Assembly: GCF_029265695.1 (NCBI RefSeq)
Contig: NZ_JAJUHW010000010.1
Coordinates: 16,308-80,307, forward strand
DNA from: Gracilinema caldarium
GTDB taxonomy: Bacteria > Spirochaetota > Spirochaetia > Treponematales > Breznakiellaceae
Direction of reading: 5' to 3'
Length of the DNA: 64,000 nt
The translations under genes were made by a program, and so were the position numbers. The stretch's first letter is position 1. Each line of letters begins with the position of its first letter. The notes below the pieces were generated by a model that was given only the letters and a program-made list of their open reading frames with translations, was not told where the DNA came from and did no database searches. Below are positions 20,054-29,727 of the stretch, piece after piece.

Positions 20054-20542
20054 TTATTTCCAGGCTACTTCCGCAGCGCGGATAGCCCCAATCAGTTCTT
20101 CCTTAGAAGCCCGCTGTTCCAAAAGATCCCGGAAGGCTTCCTGCTGGCAGAGGAAACTGATCCGTGACAGGGTCCAGAGGTGCGATTTTGGTGTGGCAGA
20201 TACGATGAGAATGAGAGTTTGGACTGGCCGGCCATCGAGGGCTTTCCAGTCTATTGCTTTTTGCAGAAAGGCTATAGTGATAAACTGATCATTGATATCC
20301 TTAAGCAAAGGGCTGCGGGGGTGAGGCAGGGCGATACCGTTTCCCACAGCAGTAGGCATGAGCTCTTCCCGTTCAATAATTGCCTTTTTAAGCTGCTCCC
20401 TGGTCAAACTGGGAGGCAGTTCTACAGTTTCTACCAGGCTATGAAGGGCCTCGCTCACCGTATTGCCGCTCACATTATAAAAAACACCACCCCGTTCAAG
20501 CAGGGTAGAAATATCCATCGAAGCTTCCGACTGTACAGCCAT
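20054..20542 (-). CDS. PTS fructose/nitrogen-type EIIA domain protein (PtsN-like)
   Basis: EREELMPTAVGNGIALPHPRSPLL: EIIA-2 active-site His context. Confidence 0.88.
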   Translation of the reverse strand: MAVQSEASMDISTLLERGGVFYNVSGNTVSEALHSLVETVELPPSLTREQLKKAIIEREELMPTAVGNGIALPHPRSPLLKDINDQFITIAFLQKAIDWKALDGRPVQTLILIVSATPKSHLWTLSRISFLCQQEAFRDLLEQRASKEELIGAIRAAEVAWK

Positions 20543-20544
20543 GC

Positions 20545-22587
20545 TTACTCCTTTTCCCCCTGTAAAGATAAAGATAACAATCGATTGTTACAAGTAGAAG
20601 TATCAAATTGGTCGGGGTCAAAATCTTTTCCCAGAGCCTTTCGAGATTCGGCCTGTTCGGCAGAATTGCCTTTTTGGAGTCCCGCCAGCATGCGCCTATA
20701 CCGCAAGGGGCCGCCAATATGCTCTGGCGGAGCCGCTCCGGCTCCGGCAATACAGACCACCCTTGAGGGAGCCTGTGCATCTTCTACCGGATGCAAATGG
20801 CTGATTCGAACCTCCCACTCGGCGTTGTAATCGTAATTATAAACAAATTCCGAAACTCCGGCATCGATAATTTCCCCGATAGAAACAAGCCGTTCATCCT
20901 TATCGCTGGTGCTGCCTTCCGTATCATACATTTCGCCGTCGATAACAAATCCGTGCATTTTTTCGCCCGACCAGCCAAATAGGGCAAGGATGATGCGATG
21001 CAGGTCCCAAAGCGAAAGGGAGTCATAAACTACAATACGGCGCCACACCGAAGTACCCGAAATTGCAAGCTGCAGAGCCTGCCACTGGGCTTTTTGCCGA
21101 AACTGCTGATCAGAGCGAACCACCGAAAGGCGGCTGCGCCGGTAACCGTCGAGGGCTTCCTGCACCCGGCGCTTTATGTCTTCGTAGGTTTCTATCATCC
21201 CTTCCAGTGCGGTGTCCATCATTTCCAGATCCGCCTTATCCAAGGGCTGTTCCAAATCCAGGTCTTCCAAAAGCCGCGCTGAGTGAAGCTGCAATTGGGA
21301 GAGCATTACCAGGGTATGCCGGGGAAGCCATGACTGATCCACCCCATGACCGCTCAGCTGATTCATCAATGAGACTACTGCGGTATGCAATTCGGCTGCA
21401 CTATGACGTATGGGCCCCATATCCTTATCAAGAAACAGGCTGTAGGTCTGGGCAAACTCCTCGTACACTTCCATGACATACTGGGACAGGAACAATTCAT
21501 CTTCCACATTCATTTTGATGGGAGCAGGGACGATACGGCCAATTAACGCAGGGAGCGCATCATCCTGTTGATAAAGGGCATCCCGGATGTAAGACTGAAT
21601 GACATATTCCGAAACCGGTAGTCCATAGGTGTACAACATGTCTTCGAGCTCAGTCTTATCCGGAGGGGCCCCGTCTTCGGTCCACCGGCTTCCGTCAGGA
21701 ATTTCTTTTCCCGCATACCAAAACCGGCTTTCCATGCCATAGGGGACCGTATCTATGGCATCGGTATACTCATATATAAAGGATTCTAAGCTTATAGCAG
21801 GGAGCTCTAAAAGCCGCTGGCCGCCATACCAGAAGGCAAAGGCAAGCTGTTCTTCTGTGGAAGAAGCGGGACCAATATGCTCAAAGGCGGTAAAAAAGCC
21901 CTGTTCTAACACCTGAGCCCACTCTACAGCCCCGTCGGCCAGAACATCTTTTGCCAACACATCAACAATGGTGAAAATACCGGCTTTCCAATCGGTTACC
22001 TGGACAACAAGACCGTTTCCGGGGACAAAACCTGTTTCACGGTAAAAGCTGCGGAGATCCAAGGTTGTAATGGAAACTTCTCCGGGCTCCTCGTAGGGGT
22101 CCGCATTAAAAGCGGCTTCATTGTCCGGGTTGTCCTTGGCAATATATTGAGGAGCATACTCTTCCCCATACAAACTGTAAAAAGGATAAAAATCTTCGGG
22201 CTTTCCTTCCGTGTGGGTCTTGGGAATGACATCATCCTTCCAGACAAACTGAAATTCATGGGGAAAAAGGATAGGATTCTCGAAGGGCAGACATCGATGC
22301 CCCGGAATCAGAATACCATTTTGGATTTCAAGCCGGCTGGGCTCTATAACAAAACGGACGTTCTCAAAAAAGCCCCGCCGGGTCTGATACATATTGTTCG
22401 GCAGGGGAAAGGCCAGCCTTCGCTTTTCTATAAACAATAGGATTTCTTCAGCTAAACGAGATTTTCCCGCCGAACCTGTTTTTTTATAGATGATTTCTAA
22501 TACATCACCAATAGTAAAGGGCTCAATTCGCTCTTCGAGAAAATCATACAGGATATCTTCCGCTTCAATGGTCATAAACATCCCCAC
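20545..22587 (-). CDS. Large protein with C-terminal plasmid pRiA4b ORF-3-like domain
   Basis: C-terminal LQLAISGTSVWRRIVVYDSLSLWDLHRIILALFGWSGEKMHGFVIDGEMY...FVYNYDYNAEWEVRI matches the pRiA4b ORF-3 fold pattern; ~490-aa N-terminal region of unknown function. Confidence 0.7.
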   Translation of the reverse strand: MGMFMTIEAEDILYDFLEERIEPFTIGDVLEIIYKKTGSAGKSRLAEEILLFIEKRRLAFPLPNNMYQTRRGFFENVRFVIEPSRLEIQNGILIPGHRCLPFENPILFPHEFQFVWKDDVIPKTHTEGKPEDFYPFYSLYGEEYAPQYIAKDNPDNEAAFNADPYEEPGEVSITTLDLRSFYRETGFVPGNGLVVQVTDWKAGIFTIVDVLAKDVLADGAVEWAQVLEQGFFTAFEHIGPASSTEEQLAFAFWYGGQRLLELPAISLESFIYEYTDAIDTVPYGMESRFWYAGKEIPDGSRWTEDGAPPDKTELEDMLYTYGLPVSEYVIQSYIRDALYQQDDALPALIGRIVPAPIKMNVEDELFLSQYVMEVYEEFAQTYSLFLDKDMGPIRHSAAELHTAVVSLMNQLSGHGVDQSWLPRHTLVMLSQLQLHSARLLEDLDLEQPLDKADLEMMDTALEGMIETYEDIKRRVQEALDGYRRSRLSVVRSDQQFRQKAQWQALQLAISGTSVWRRIVVYDSLSLWDLHRIILALFGWSGEKMHGFVIDGEMYDTEGSTSDKDERLVSIGEIIDAGVSEFVYNYDYNAEWEVRISHLHPVEDAQAPSRVVCIAGAGAAPPEHIGGPLRYRRMLAGLQKGNSAEQAESRKALGKDFDPDQFDTSTCNNRLLSLSLQGEKE

Positions 22588-22653
22588 TATGAACCGTATA
22601 GGCCCTGAGTATCAAGCGGTTTTCATGGGGAATGGAACCATAGCTCCAAAATG

Positions 22654-24054
22654 TCAGGGGCGCCCACTCAGCAGTGTTTCGACCAGAGCTTCCACATTGG
22701 CCGAAATGGTCCGGGCCTGTACGGTACGATTCATCGCCGCAGCCAGGGCCGGCGGTACCGGTACGGGGCCAACCAATTGTTCTACTGTTTCGGAAAATTT
22801 AGCCGGATGAGCAGTGCCCAAAACAGCCACAGGACCGGAAATATGGGCTAGCCTATGCTCACTGCTATGCTGCTGTGACTGCCATCGATCTACCGCAGCC
22901 CAACCCACCGCACCATGGGGATCAAGCACATAGCCAGTCCTGTCAAAGACCTCTGAGATCGTCTGTTTTGTGCTGGTATCGTCGATCCAGAAACCCATAA
23001 TATTGTTTCGCAATTCTTCATAGGTCCAATGAGAACTCATCCGTTCAAAGTTGCTCGGAGTGCCTACGTCCATAGCGTTAGAAATCGTCGCCACCGAAGG
23101 CCGCGGCTCGTATATCCCCGAAGCAAGATAATCCGGAATGGTCTTATTACTATTGGTTGCCGCAATAAAACCAGCAATCGGAGCACCCATAGCCTGGGCA
23201 TAAAGACCCGCAGTCAGATTACCAAAATTGCCGCTGGGAACACAGAATAAAATTTCCTTTCCAAGCTGCCCCGATCTGAGCACTCCTTGTTCGTGGGACT
23301 TTCCTCTGAGCCGAGGTGTAGGAACCAGGTCTTCACTGTAACGGCCAGCCTTTGCCAGCCCCGCAGCGGCAGCATAATATACAGCCTGAGGAAGTAGCCG
23401 GGATATGTTGATGGAATTGGCGGAGGAAAGATTGATGCGCCGGCTCAATTCAGGATGCACAAAGGCGCTTTTTACCAGCCGCTGGCAATCATCGAAACTG
23501 CCTTCCACAGCAATGGCCGCGACATTCCCTCCGAGGCCGGCTATCTGCCGTTCCTGCAGGGGGCTCACCCGGCCTTGAGGATACAGTACCGTAACCGAAA
23601 TACCTTCGACTCCAAAAAAACCATCAGCGACAGCCCCGCCCGTATCACCGGACGTGGCCACCAGTATATGGAGATCCCTATCCTCGTTCCGCCTCAGATA
23701 GGAAAAACAGCGAGCCATAAAACGGGCTCCAAAATCTTTAAACGCTGCGGTCGGGCCATGGAAGAGCTCTAGTACCAATCGGTCATCTACCGGAACGAGG
23801 GGTGCAGAAAAATTAAAGGCCGATTCTACCATGGCACCAAGAACAGAATCGGGTATATCCTCGTGAACAAAGGGCCGTATGGTCTCAAATGCAATGTCAA
23901 TAAAGGCCATGGTACCCAGGGAAGATCGGACCGCAGGAGTATAGCTTGGAATCTCCTGGGGAATATAAAGCCCACCATCCGAGGAGAGGCCGCCTAAGGC
24001 TGCGGCAGAAAAGGATACCGCCAGAGACTTGTCGCGGGTGCTAAAATATTTCAT
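22654..24054 (-). CDS. thrC: Threonine synthase
   Basis: MKYFSTRDKSLAVSFSAAALGGLSSDGGLYIPQEIP, FHGPTAAFKDFGARFMA (PLP Lys), VATSGDTGGAVADGF. Confidence 0.95.
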   Translation of the reverse strand: MKYFSTRDKSLAVSFSAAALGGLSSDGGLYIPQEIPSYTPAVRSSLGTMAFIDIAFETIRPFVHEDIPDSVLGAMVESAFNFSAPLVPVDDRLVLELFHGPTAAFKDFGARFMARCFSYLRRNEDRDLHILVATSGDTGGAVADGFFGVEGISVTVLYPQGRVSPLQERQIAGLGGNVAAIAVEGSFDDCQRLVKSAFVHPELSRRINLSSANSINISRLLPQAVYYAAAAGLAKAGRYSEDLVPTPRLRGKSHEQGVLRSGQLGKEILFCVPSGNFGNLTAGLYAQAMGAPIAGFIAATNSNKTIPDYLASGIYEPRPSVATISNAMDVGTPSNFERMSSHWTYEELRNNIMGFWIDDTSTKQTISEVFDRTGYVLDPHGAVGWAAVDRWQSQQHSSEHRLAHISGPVAVLGTAHPAKFSETVEQLVGPVPVPPALAAAMNRTVQARTISANVEALVETLLSGRP

Positions 24055-24074
24055 GGGCAACTTCCTCAACCGTT

Positions 24075-25112
24075 CTATTTTAATTTTTTGCGCAGTTTTT
24101 TCTGTTCATTCCTGCGTTTTGACCGGTCTTCCTGGTGCTGTTCTACCAGGGCAGGGCTACCAAGCTGTACCGTTCCCGGTTTATTGTTTGGCAGCCTGGA
24201 TGCGATGAACAGCCAGATACCGCCACCTAAAATCATCAGAAAGCAGAGTATTTGTCCAGTAGAGAAATTAAAAAAGGATGAGAATAAAGCTGGCGGCAGG
24301 CCCGTTTTTACCAGTTCTATCCGATACCCCAGATCTGCGTCGGGTTCCCTAAAATACTCAATAAAGAAACGGAAGGTTCCATATCCAATGATATAAAGCC
24401 CGATAAGAAATCCCTTAAAGGGCCGTTTATTCCGTAGATACCACAGAATAGCCCAGAGGACTATTCCTTCGAACAGAGCCTCATAGAGCTGGGACGGGTG
24501 ACGGGGCAGATTAACATAGCCATTGACCGGAACGATAGCGAGCTCTTCGGCAATGGTTTTTACCCACGGCAGATTGTAGGGGAATTGTTCTGCATGGGGA
24601 AAAATCATACCAATGGGACTAGTGGTAACCCGTCCGTAGAGTTCTCCGTTAAAAAAGTTGCCGAGACGACCAAAGGTATATCCCAGAGGGACCGCCGCTA
24701 CCAGCATATCCCCCAGTTCCCGGGCATCCCATTTTTTGTACGCGCAGTACCACACAAATCCTACAATCGCTCCCAAAAGGCCCCCATGGTAGCTCATCCC
24801 CTGGAGGCCTACGAATTTTTTGCCCTCAAAGGGCCAGAAAATTCGCCAGGGCTTTTGAAGGTAGATACCACTCGTATCATAGACAATGGTGGCAAAAATA
24901 CGGGCCCCAACTAAAAGGCCCACAATAGTCCAGAAAAACAAGGATGAAATACTGTCCTCATCCAGATGAAGGTTCCGTTCCTTTTGCTGCCTGCGAAAAA
25001 GCAGATAGGCAATTACAAAGGCTACCAGGTACATAAGCCCATACCAACGAACCGGAAGACCTGGAATTATCTCCGGCCTGATCCAGGTTGGATATTTAAT
25101 ATAGAGCGGCAT
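24075..25112 (-). CDS. lgt: Prolipoprotein diacylglyceryl transferase
   Basis: IPGLPVRWYGLMYLVAFVIAY, GRLGNFFNGELYGRVT, RHPSQLYEALFEG. Confidence 0.96.
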   Translation of the reverse strand: MPLYIKYPTWIRPEIIPGLPVRWYGLMYLVAFVIAYLLFRRQQKERNLHLDEDSISSLFFWTIVGLLVGARIFATIVYDTSGIYLQKPWRIFWPFEGKKFVGLQGMSYHGGLLGAIVGFVWYCAYKKWDARELGDMLVAAVPLGYTFGRLGNFFNGELYGRVTTSPIGMIFPHAEQFPYNLPWVKTIAEELAIVPVNGYVNLPRHPSQLYEALFEGIVLWAILWYLRNKRPFKGFLIGLYIIGYGTFRFFIEYFREPDADLGYRIELVKTGLPPALFSSFFNFSTGQILCFLMILGGGIWLFIASRLPNNKPGTVQLGSPALVEQHQEDRSKRRNEQKKLRKKLK

Positions 25113-25124
25113 ACTTACTCCTGC

Positions 25125-28028
25125 TTACAGATTTTTTTCCTGAATACGTCCCGTGTCGCGGTTAAAGTAAAAGACCACTCCGGTTCGTCTCTGTTTTACC
25201 TCATAATACCGTCCGTGGCTTTCCATGACCACCCCTGGGTACACAGTGCCCCGTACACGAATTTCCGATCCATGGTGTTCTTCAAATTTTTCCCGGAGCG
25301 TAAAAAGATGGAGCCCGTATTTTTCGAGCAGCTTCATAAGCCTGACCTTTTCTGCCCGGGCAGCGTCGAGGGCAGATCCAGAGGCTTCTAGTTTCTTGAG
25401 CCGCATTTCAATGTCTTGTAAAGCCTTTTTAATTTTTTCTATTTCCCGTTCAGCCACTTCGATCTGGTCCATGATTAGATAATCCTGCCCGAAGGAAACT
25501 TCGGTGTGGATCGCCCGCTCGGAACCGAGGTTGGCCGCATCTACCCCTTGCCGGGCCCGGCAGAGACCTCCCACAAAATTGCCCCGCTCGCTCACCAGAA
25601 TCAGGCGGCCATTGGTCTTGACGTTGCTGCCAAGACAGCCGTTCTGTATCCGGATATGCTCCACCGCAAGCAGCGTCGCCTGTTCCACAAAGCTCGCCTC
25701 TATGGTTTTCCGGGCCCGGACCACCCCCTTGCCCCCACCGATAATGCCCTGGCTTACCACAACCTTGCCACCAGATGAAACAAGGGCAGCCTCAACAGTA
25801 CCGCCAATCAAAACATCCTGGCCGCCAAAAACGGCAAAACCGGACTTAACCGAACCTGCGATACGAATTTCTCCCACAAAATTGATATTTCCCGTGGCAG
25901 GCCCCACATCGGTTTTTACCGCAAAGAGGGAAGTTATTTTAGCGCTCCAGCCATCGAATACCAGGTCTCCGGTTCGCTTGGCATACCACTCAAAGCCATT
26001 TTCAATGGGCTTTTCAAGAATACTTTCATCATGCTGAATCTTTACACTGGTCCCTTTTTCGGGGGACAAAACCGTCCCTTTAACATCAAAACCAGCTCGG
26101 CCTTCAGCGCCGGAATCTATTACCCGGGCAAGAAGCTGCCCTTCTTTGACCGCAGCCTTTTTGATCACCCCGTTGCCTTCTGGGCCAGCCTTAAGCTCTA
26201 CCAGCCAGGTAATCGAGCGTTCCCCTGCGGGAACCGGAGCCTGGCCACGGGCCACCAGCACCGATGAACAGGAACCGGTTTCCAAGGCTATCTTCAGCGC
26301 CTCAGCGACCGCACTGCCATCGATACCGCGGACGACCCCCGCCTCTGCAAGGGCCTGATTCACCGCCTCTGCGGTGAGGGGTTTCCCCAAGCCAGATTCG
26401 CGGACCAGGCTTAATCGAGCCTCCATAGCATCAGAAGAAAGACTCACGGTTATTTGGGCATCCTGATATTCCAGGATACAGGCCTGAAACAGGGGCGGCA
26501 CATGTTTTATACACAGGATACCTGATTTTTCAGCAATTATATCGGGGGGCCGCAGGGATATGTTTTGACAGACCCGAATATCAGGATCATTGCCGGGCAA
26601 GCCAGGAATCTCGCGGCCATAGACATCCATTCCTGTGGCTCCGGAAGTAGATTGGCTAATTAACCCAATACGCGCTCCCTTTTGCACCAGGGCTATATGG
26701 GTACACTCTTCCAGGGGAAAACCAAATTCTGAAACAAAATTGGCAGCAATCTTCGGATCCAAAGCAAGACGATCCATCTGTTCTTTCCGTTCTGCTTCCG
26801 GGAGCAATGAAATTGTCAATTTTATTTCTTTATCTTTTCCTCTACTTGGTGCTTTCCCCTGGACTAAAATGTAATCTTTAAGCTCTATGTCCTGGCCCTG
26901 AATAAAAGCCATGATATCGGCCTTGACCTTTTCGACATCAAAACCCCGGACACGGGAGTTCCGGATTGCATCAGAAATAGCTTTAAGGGTGAGCGGATTC
27001 CCGCCAGACAAGGATTTGCGGAGATTCAAGGTTGCAAGGAGCGTATCTTTTGAAACTACAACTTCCGCCATTCCATCCATCAATCTGGATAAGGGATGGG
27101 CAAGGAGTGCTTCTCCTTTCTGGACCGCATCCTGTATGAGCCGCAGCAGTTCCGGTTCTGCAAGTAAATCTTCCTTACGGGCGCCTTGAGAGACTGCCGC
27201 AGAAATAATATCTATCGCCTGTGGCAGGGGAAGCCGGGGGTTCCCAGGTTCAAAATATAAGAAGAAGGTGACATTATCTGTACCCCGTTCCACCCGCCAG
27301 CTATGGGAAGCCAGGGGAAGCATATCGGCCCAATTTCTCCCGATCCGCACTACGCCCGTACGCTCTGCCTTAATTTCGTTTTTATCACGAACAAGTCCCG
27401 CACCCAGAAAAAACTGGGCATCTGCTGAGGTATCGGGGAGGACCGGTTTGCCATAGACACTTTTACCTGGCTTGCCTGGTTTGGGCGGGGCTACCAAGCC
27501 AACACGCTGGCCCCGTTGGGCATAGGCATAGTCCAGCACCGTCGGATCAACATAGACTGGTTCTTGAACCTCTTTCTTGTCATAGGTAACAACAATCTCT
27601 TTTTTAGGCGGCAGAAACGGCAAAGGTCCAGGCTTAGTTACCTCCGTTTCCCGTTTAATCTTTTCTACCCGGATTTGGTAGAGCACCGGATTTCCAGCCT
27701 TTGCAGCCACCTCAGGGATGAGGGCGGCCAATTCCGGTGGTACCGGCAAATCCGACCAGGTAACCTGTTCCGGTACCGGCGGGACCGGTGCTTCACCCTT
27801 TACAACCGTTTCTGCCACAGGCCCCTTGGCTTTGGCAAAACGCTGTAAAATCTCCTCGATCAATTTCGGCGACGGAAGGGGGGTAATTCGTTTTTCGCCT
27901 AAAAGTTTTAAAATCCCTTCTCCGGACCATTCGGGGCCTTCTTTGGCAGGGCTGAATGAAAGTTTTACTTCCAGTTCAAGGCTGTCGACAACAATCTGCA
28001 TGTCACCTTTAACAACCGTTCCAGCCAT
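25125..28028 (-). CDS. FapA/DUF342-family protein (967 aa)
   Basis: IAGSVKSGFAVFGGQDVLIGGTVEAALVSSGGKVVVSQGIIGGGKGVVRARKTIEASFVEQA (right-handed beta-helix) with several upstream FapA-type modules. Confidence 0.82.
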   Translation of the reverse strand: MAGTVVKGDMQIVVDSLELEVKLSFSPAKEGPEWSGEGILKLLGEKRITPLPSPKLIEEILQRFAKAKGPVAETVVKGEAPVPPVPEQVTWSDLPVPPELAALIPEVAAKAGNPVLYQIRVEKIKRETEVTKPGPLPFLPPKKEIVVTYDKKEVQEPVYVDPTVLDYAYAQRGQRVGLVAPPKPGKPGKSVYGKPVLPDTSADAQFFLGAGLVRDKNEIKAERTGVVRIGRNWADMLPLASHSWRVERGTDNVTFFLYFEPGNPRLPLPQAIDIISAAVSQGARKEDLLAEPELLRLIQDAVQKGEALLAHPLSRLMDGMAEVVVSKDTLLATLNLRKSLSGGNPLTLKAISDAIRNSRVRGFDVEKVKADIMAFIQGQDIELKDYILVQGKAPSRGKDKEIKLTISLLPEAERKEQMDRLALDPKIAANFVSEFGFPLEECTHIALVQKGARIGLISQSTSGATGMDVYGREIPGLPGNDPDIRVCQNISLRPPDIIAEKSGILCIKHVPPLFQACILEYQDAQITVSLSSDAMEARLSLVRESGLGKPLTAEAVNQALAEAGVVRGIDGSAVAEALKIALETGSCSSVLVARGQAPVPAGERSITWLVELKAGPEGNGVIKKAAVKEGQLLARVIDSGAEGRAGFDVKGTVLSPEKGTSVKIQHDESILEKPIENGFEWYAKRTGDLVFDGWSAKITSLFAVKTDVGPATGNINFVGEIRIAGSVKSGFAVFGGQDVLIGGTVEAALVSSGGKVVVSQGIIGGGKGVVRARKTIEASFVEQATLLAVEHIRIQNGCLGSNVKTNGRLILVSERGNFVGGLCRARQGVDAANLGSERAIHTEVSFGQDYLIMDQIEVAEREIEKIKKALQDIEMRLKKLEASGSALDAARAEKVRLMKLLEKYGLHLFTLREKFEEHHGSEIRVRGTVYPGVVMESHGRYYEVKQRRTGVVFYFNRDTGRIQEKNL

Positions 28029-28051
28029 CGGCCATTATCTCCAAAAGTTTC

Positions 28052-29203
28052 CTAACGCCGGTCGCGATCAGACGGAAAGGATGAAAGAACTCTAACCAGT
28101 TTGCTTTTTAGAAACAGGTTTTCCTTCCGGAGCTGGTTAATTTCCAATTGTTGGGTTTTAACGGTTTCCACGAGATCTGCCATGGAAAGGGCTCCGCAGT
28201 GTAAAAGATCCTCCACGTATTCCATCTTCGCTTCAAAATCAACCTCAGCCTCCATCTCAGCTTCCTGAAAACTCTCTTCTATGGTCCTCCCCTCCAGGGG
28301 TACCCGGTCTTCCTCGGACTGCATAATTTTATCCGCAATCCGGTAAATTGCCTGAGACAGGATCGATTGGTTTTTATAAAGAATGATAGGGAGCCGGGCT
28401 GCCAGAGCCGTATCCTGCAGTGTATCCCGGTAAATAACACCTAGATGTTCAATCTCCAGATCCAAATATTCCGCACAGGACCGTCTGATTTTCTGGGCCA
28501 CTTCAGCACTCTTGGGGTCCTCGATCATATTCATAATTAACCGAGGATGGAAAAGCTTCATCCGTTCCTTGAATTTGGTATACGATTCATTGTCTATATC
28601 CCGGATAGCTTCCATTAATTTAGGAATATAGAGCTGCTGCAGGCTTGATCCGTCCTTTCGGAGCTGTTCCAGGTAGGCATAGGCACCGCTTCCCTTTTTA
28701 AAAGATGAATACATGAGACGAAACACGGTGTTTTTAAGAAAAAGATAGGCATTCAACGTTGCGGTTACCGTGGGAGTGGTTACCACAATTCCCTGGCCGG
28801 ACAGCAAAAAGAAATCCAAAATAGATTGATGAGTCCCCGCCCCGAGATCGAGCACGAGGATGTCGCAATCGAGGCTTAAAAGCCGGCGGGCTAAAGCACT
28901 CACCTGGGCAGGTTTTAAGTTAGCGCTGCCGGGTATTTCTGCGTCTCCTGGAATAAAACGCAGGTTTGGAATATCCGTATCAACCACAACCCGGGAAAAA
29001 TCGGATCGGAGATCACTTAAAAAAGTTCCAATTCCGGTTTTAGGAGCCCGGTACCCAATCAGAAGATGCAGGTTCGAAGCTCCCAGATCTAAATCCGCCA
29101 GGACAACCTTCTTTCCTGCCTGGGCAAATGCAATGGCCAGGTTAGCAGAAATCAGAGATTTACCAACACCGCCCTTTCCGCTGGCAATGGGAAGAATACG
29201 CAT
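28052..29203 (-). CDS. MinD/ParA-family P-loop ATPase (FlhG/MinD-like)
   Basis: ILPIASGKGGVGKSLISANLAIAFAQAGKKVVLADLDLGASNLHLLIG: deviant Walker A. Confidence 0.9.
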   Translation of the reverse strand: MRILPIASGKGGVGKSLISANLAIAFAQAGKKVVLADLDLGASNLHLLIGYRAPKTGIGTFLSDLRSDFSRVVVDTDIPNLRFIPGDAEIPGSANLKPAQVSALARRLLSLDCDILVLDLGAGTHQSILDFFLLSGQGIVVTTPTVTATLNAYLFLKNTVFRLMYSSFKKGSGAYAYLEQLRKDGSSLQQLYIPKLMEAIRDIDNESYTKFKERMKLFHPRLIMNMIEDPKSAEVAQKIRRSCAEYLDLEIEHLGVIYRDTLQDTALAARLPIILYKNQSILSQAIYRIADKIMQSEEDRVPLEGRTIEESFQEAEMEAEVDFEAKMEYVEDLLHCGALSMADLVETVKTQQLEINQLRKENLFLKSKLVRVLSSFPSDRDRR

Positions 29204-29616
29204 CAGTGATCCTCCGCCGGCCTCTTCATATACAATACCATACGTATTATGGTTGCAATCTCAAAGGGTATCAAGACGAGGATTGCAATCATAAAGGGTT
29301 CACCGGCAGTTCCAGTATACATCATAAGGGCTTTTACTATCGTTTTAAAAGAAGTAAACAGCCATAAAAGACCCGCCCAGACGAGCAGCGTTTTTCCAGC
29401 CACGTATAAAGAAACATAGTCCCGATATCTCGTTTCATCAATCCAAACAAAAAGCGCAATGAGCGCAAAAAGAATCTGCGGAGCCAGCAAATATCCTATC
29501 AAGGCAGGCCCAACAAAACCTGAGGGCTCTAGCGATACGGACAATACAAGCAAGATGACCATACGGGCAACTTCATACACAAGGACGCTCAAACCAAGGG
29601 GGCGATGTATTTTCAT
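29203..29616 (-). CDS. Hypothetical multi-TM membrane protein
   Basis: Four hydrophobic segments; overlaps the start of the MinD-like gene by 1 nt. Confidence 0.6.
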   Translation of the reverse strand: MKIHRPLGLSVLVYEVARMVILLVLSVSLEPSGFVGPALIGYLLAPQILFALIALFVWIDETRYRDYVSLYVAGKTLLVWAGLLWLFTSFKTIVKALMMYTGTAGEPFMIAILVLIPFEIATIIRMVLYMKRPAEDH

Positions 29617-29727
29617 GATAAAACTCTACGGGTTACAATCCCGCCGGTCAAGGGGTTATATAGGTATAATTACAATCATTTCCAGGCCCTTGGTTGACAA
29701 AGCCATGTTCATCTCTAGAATATACCT

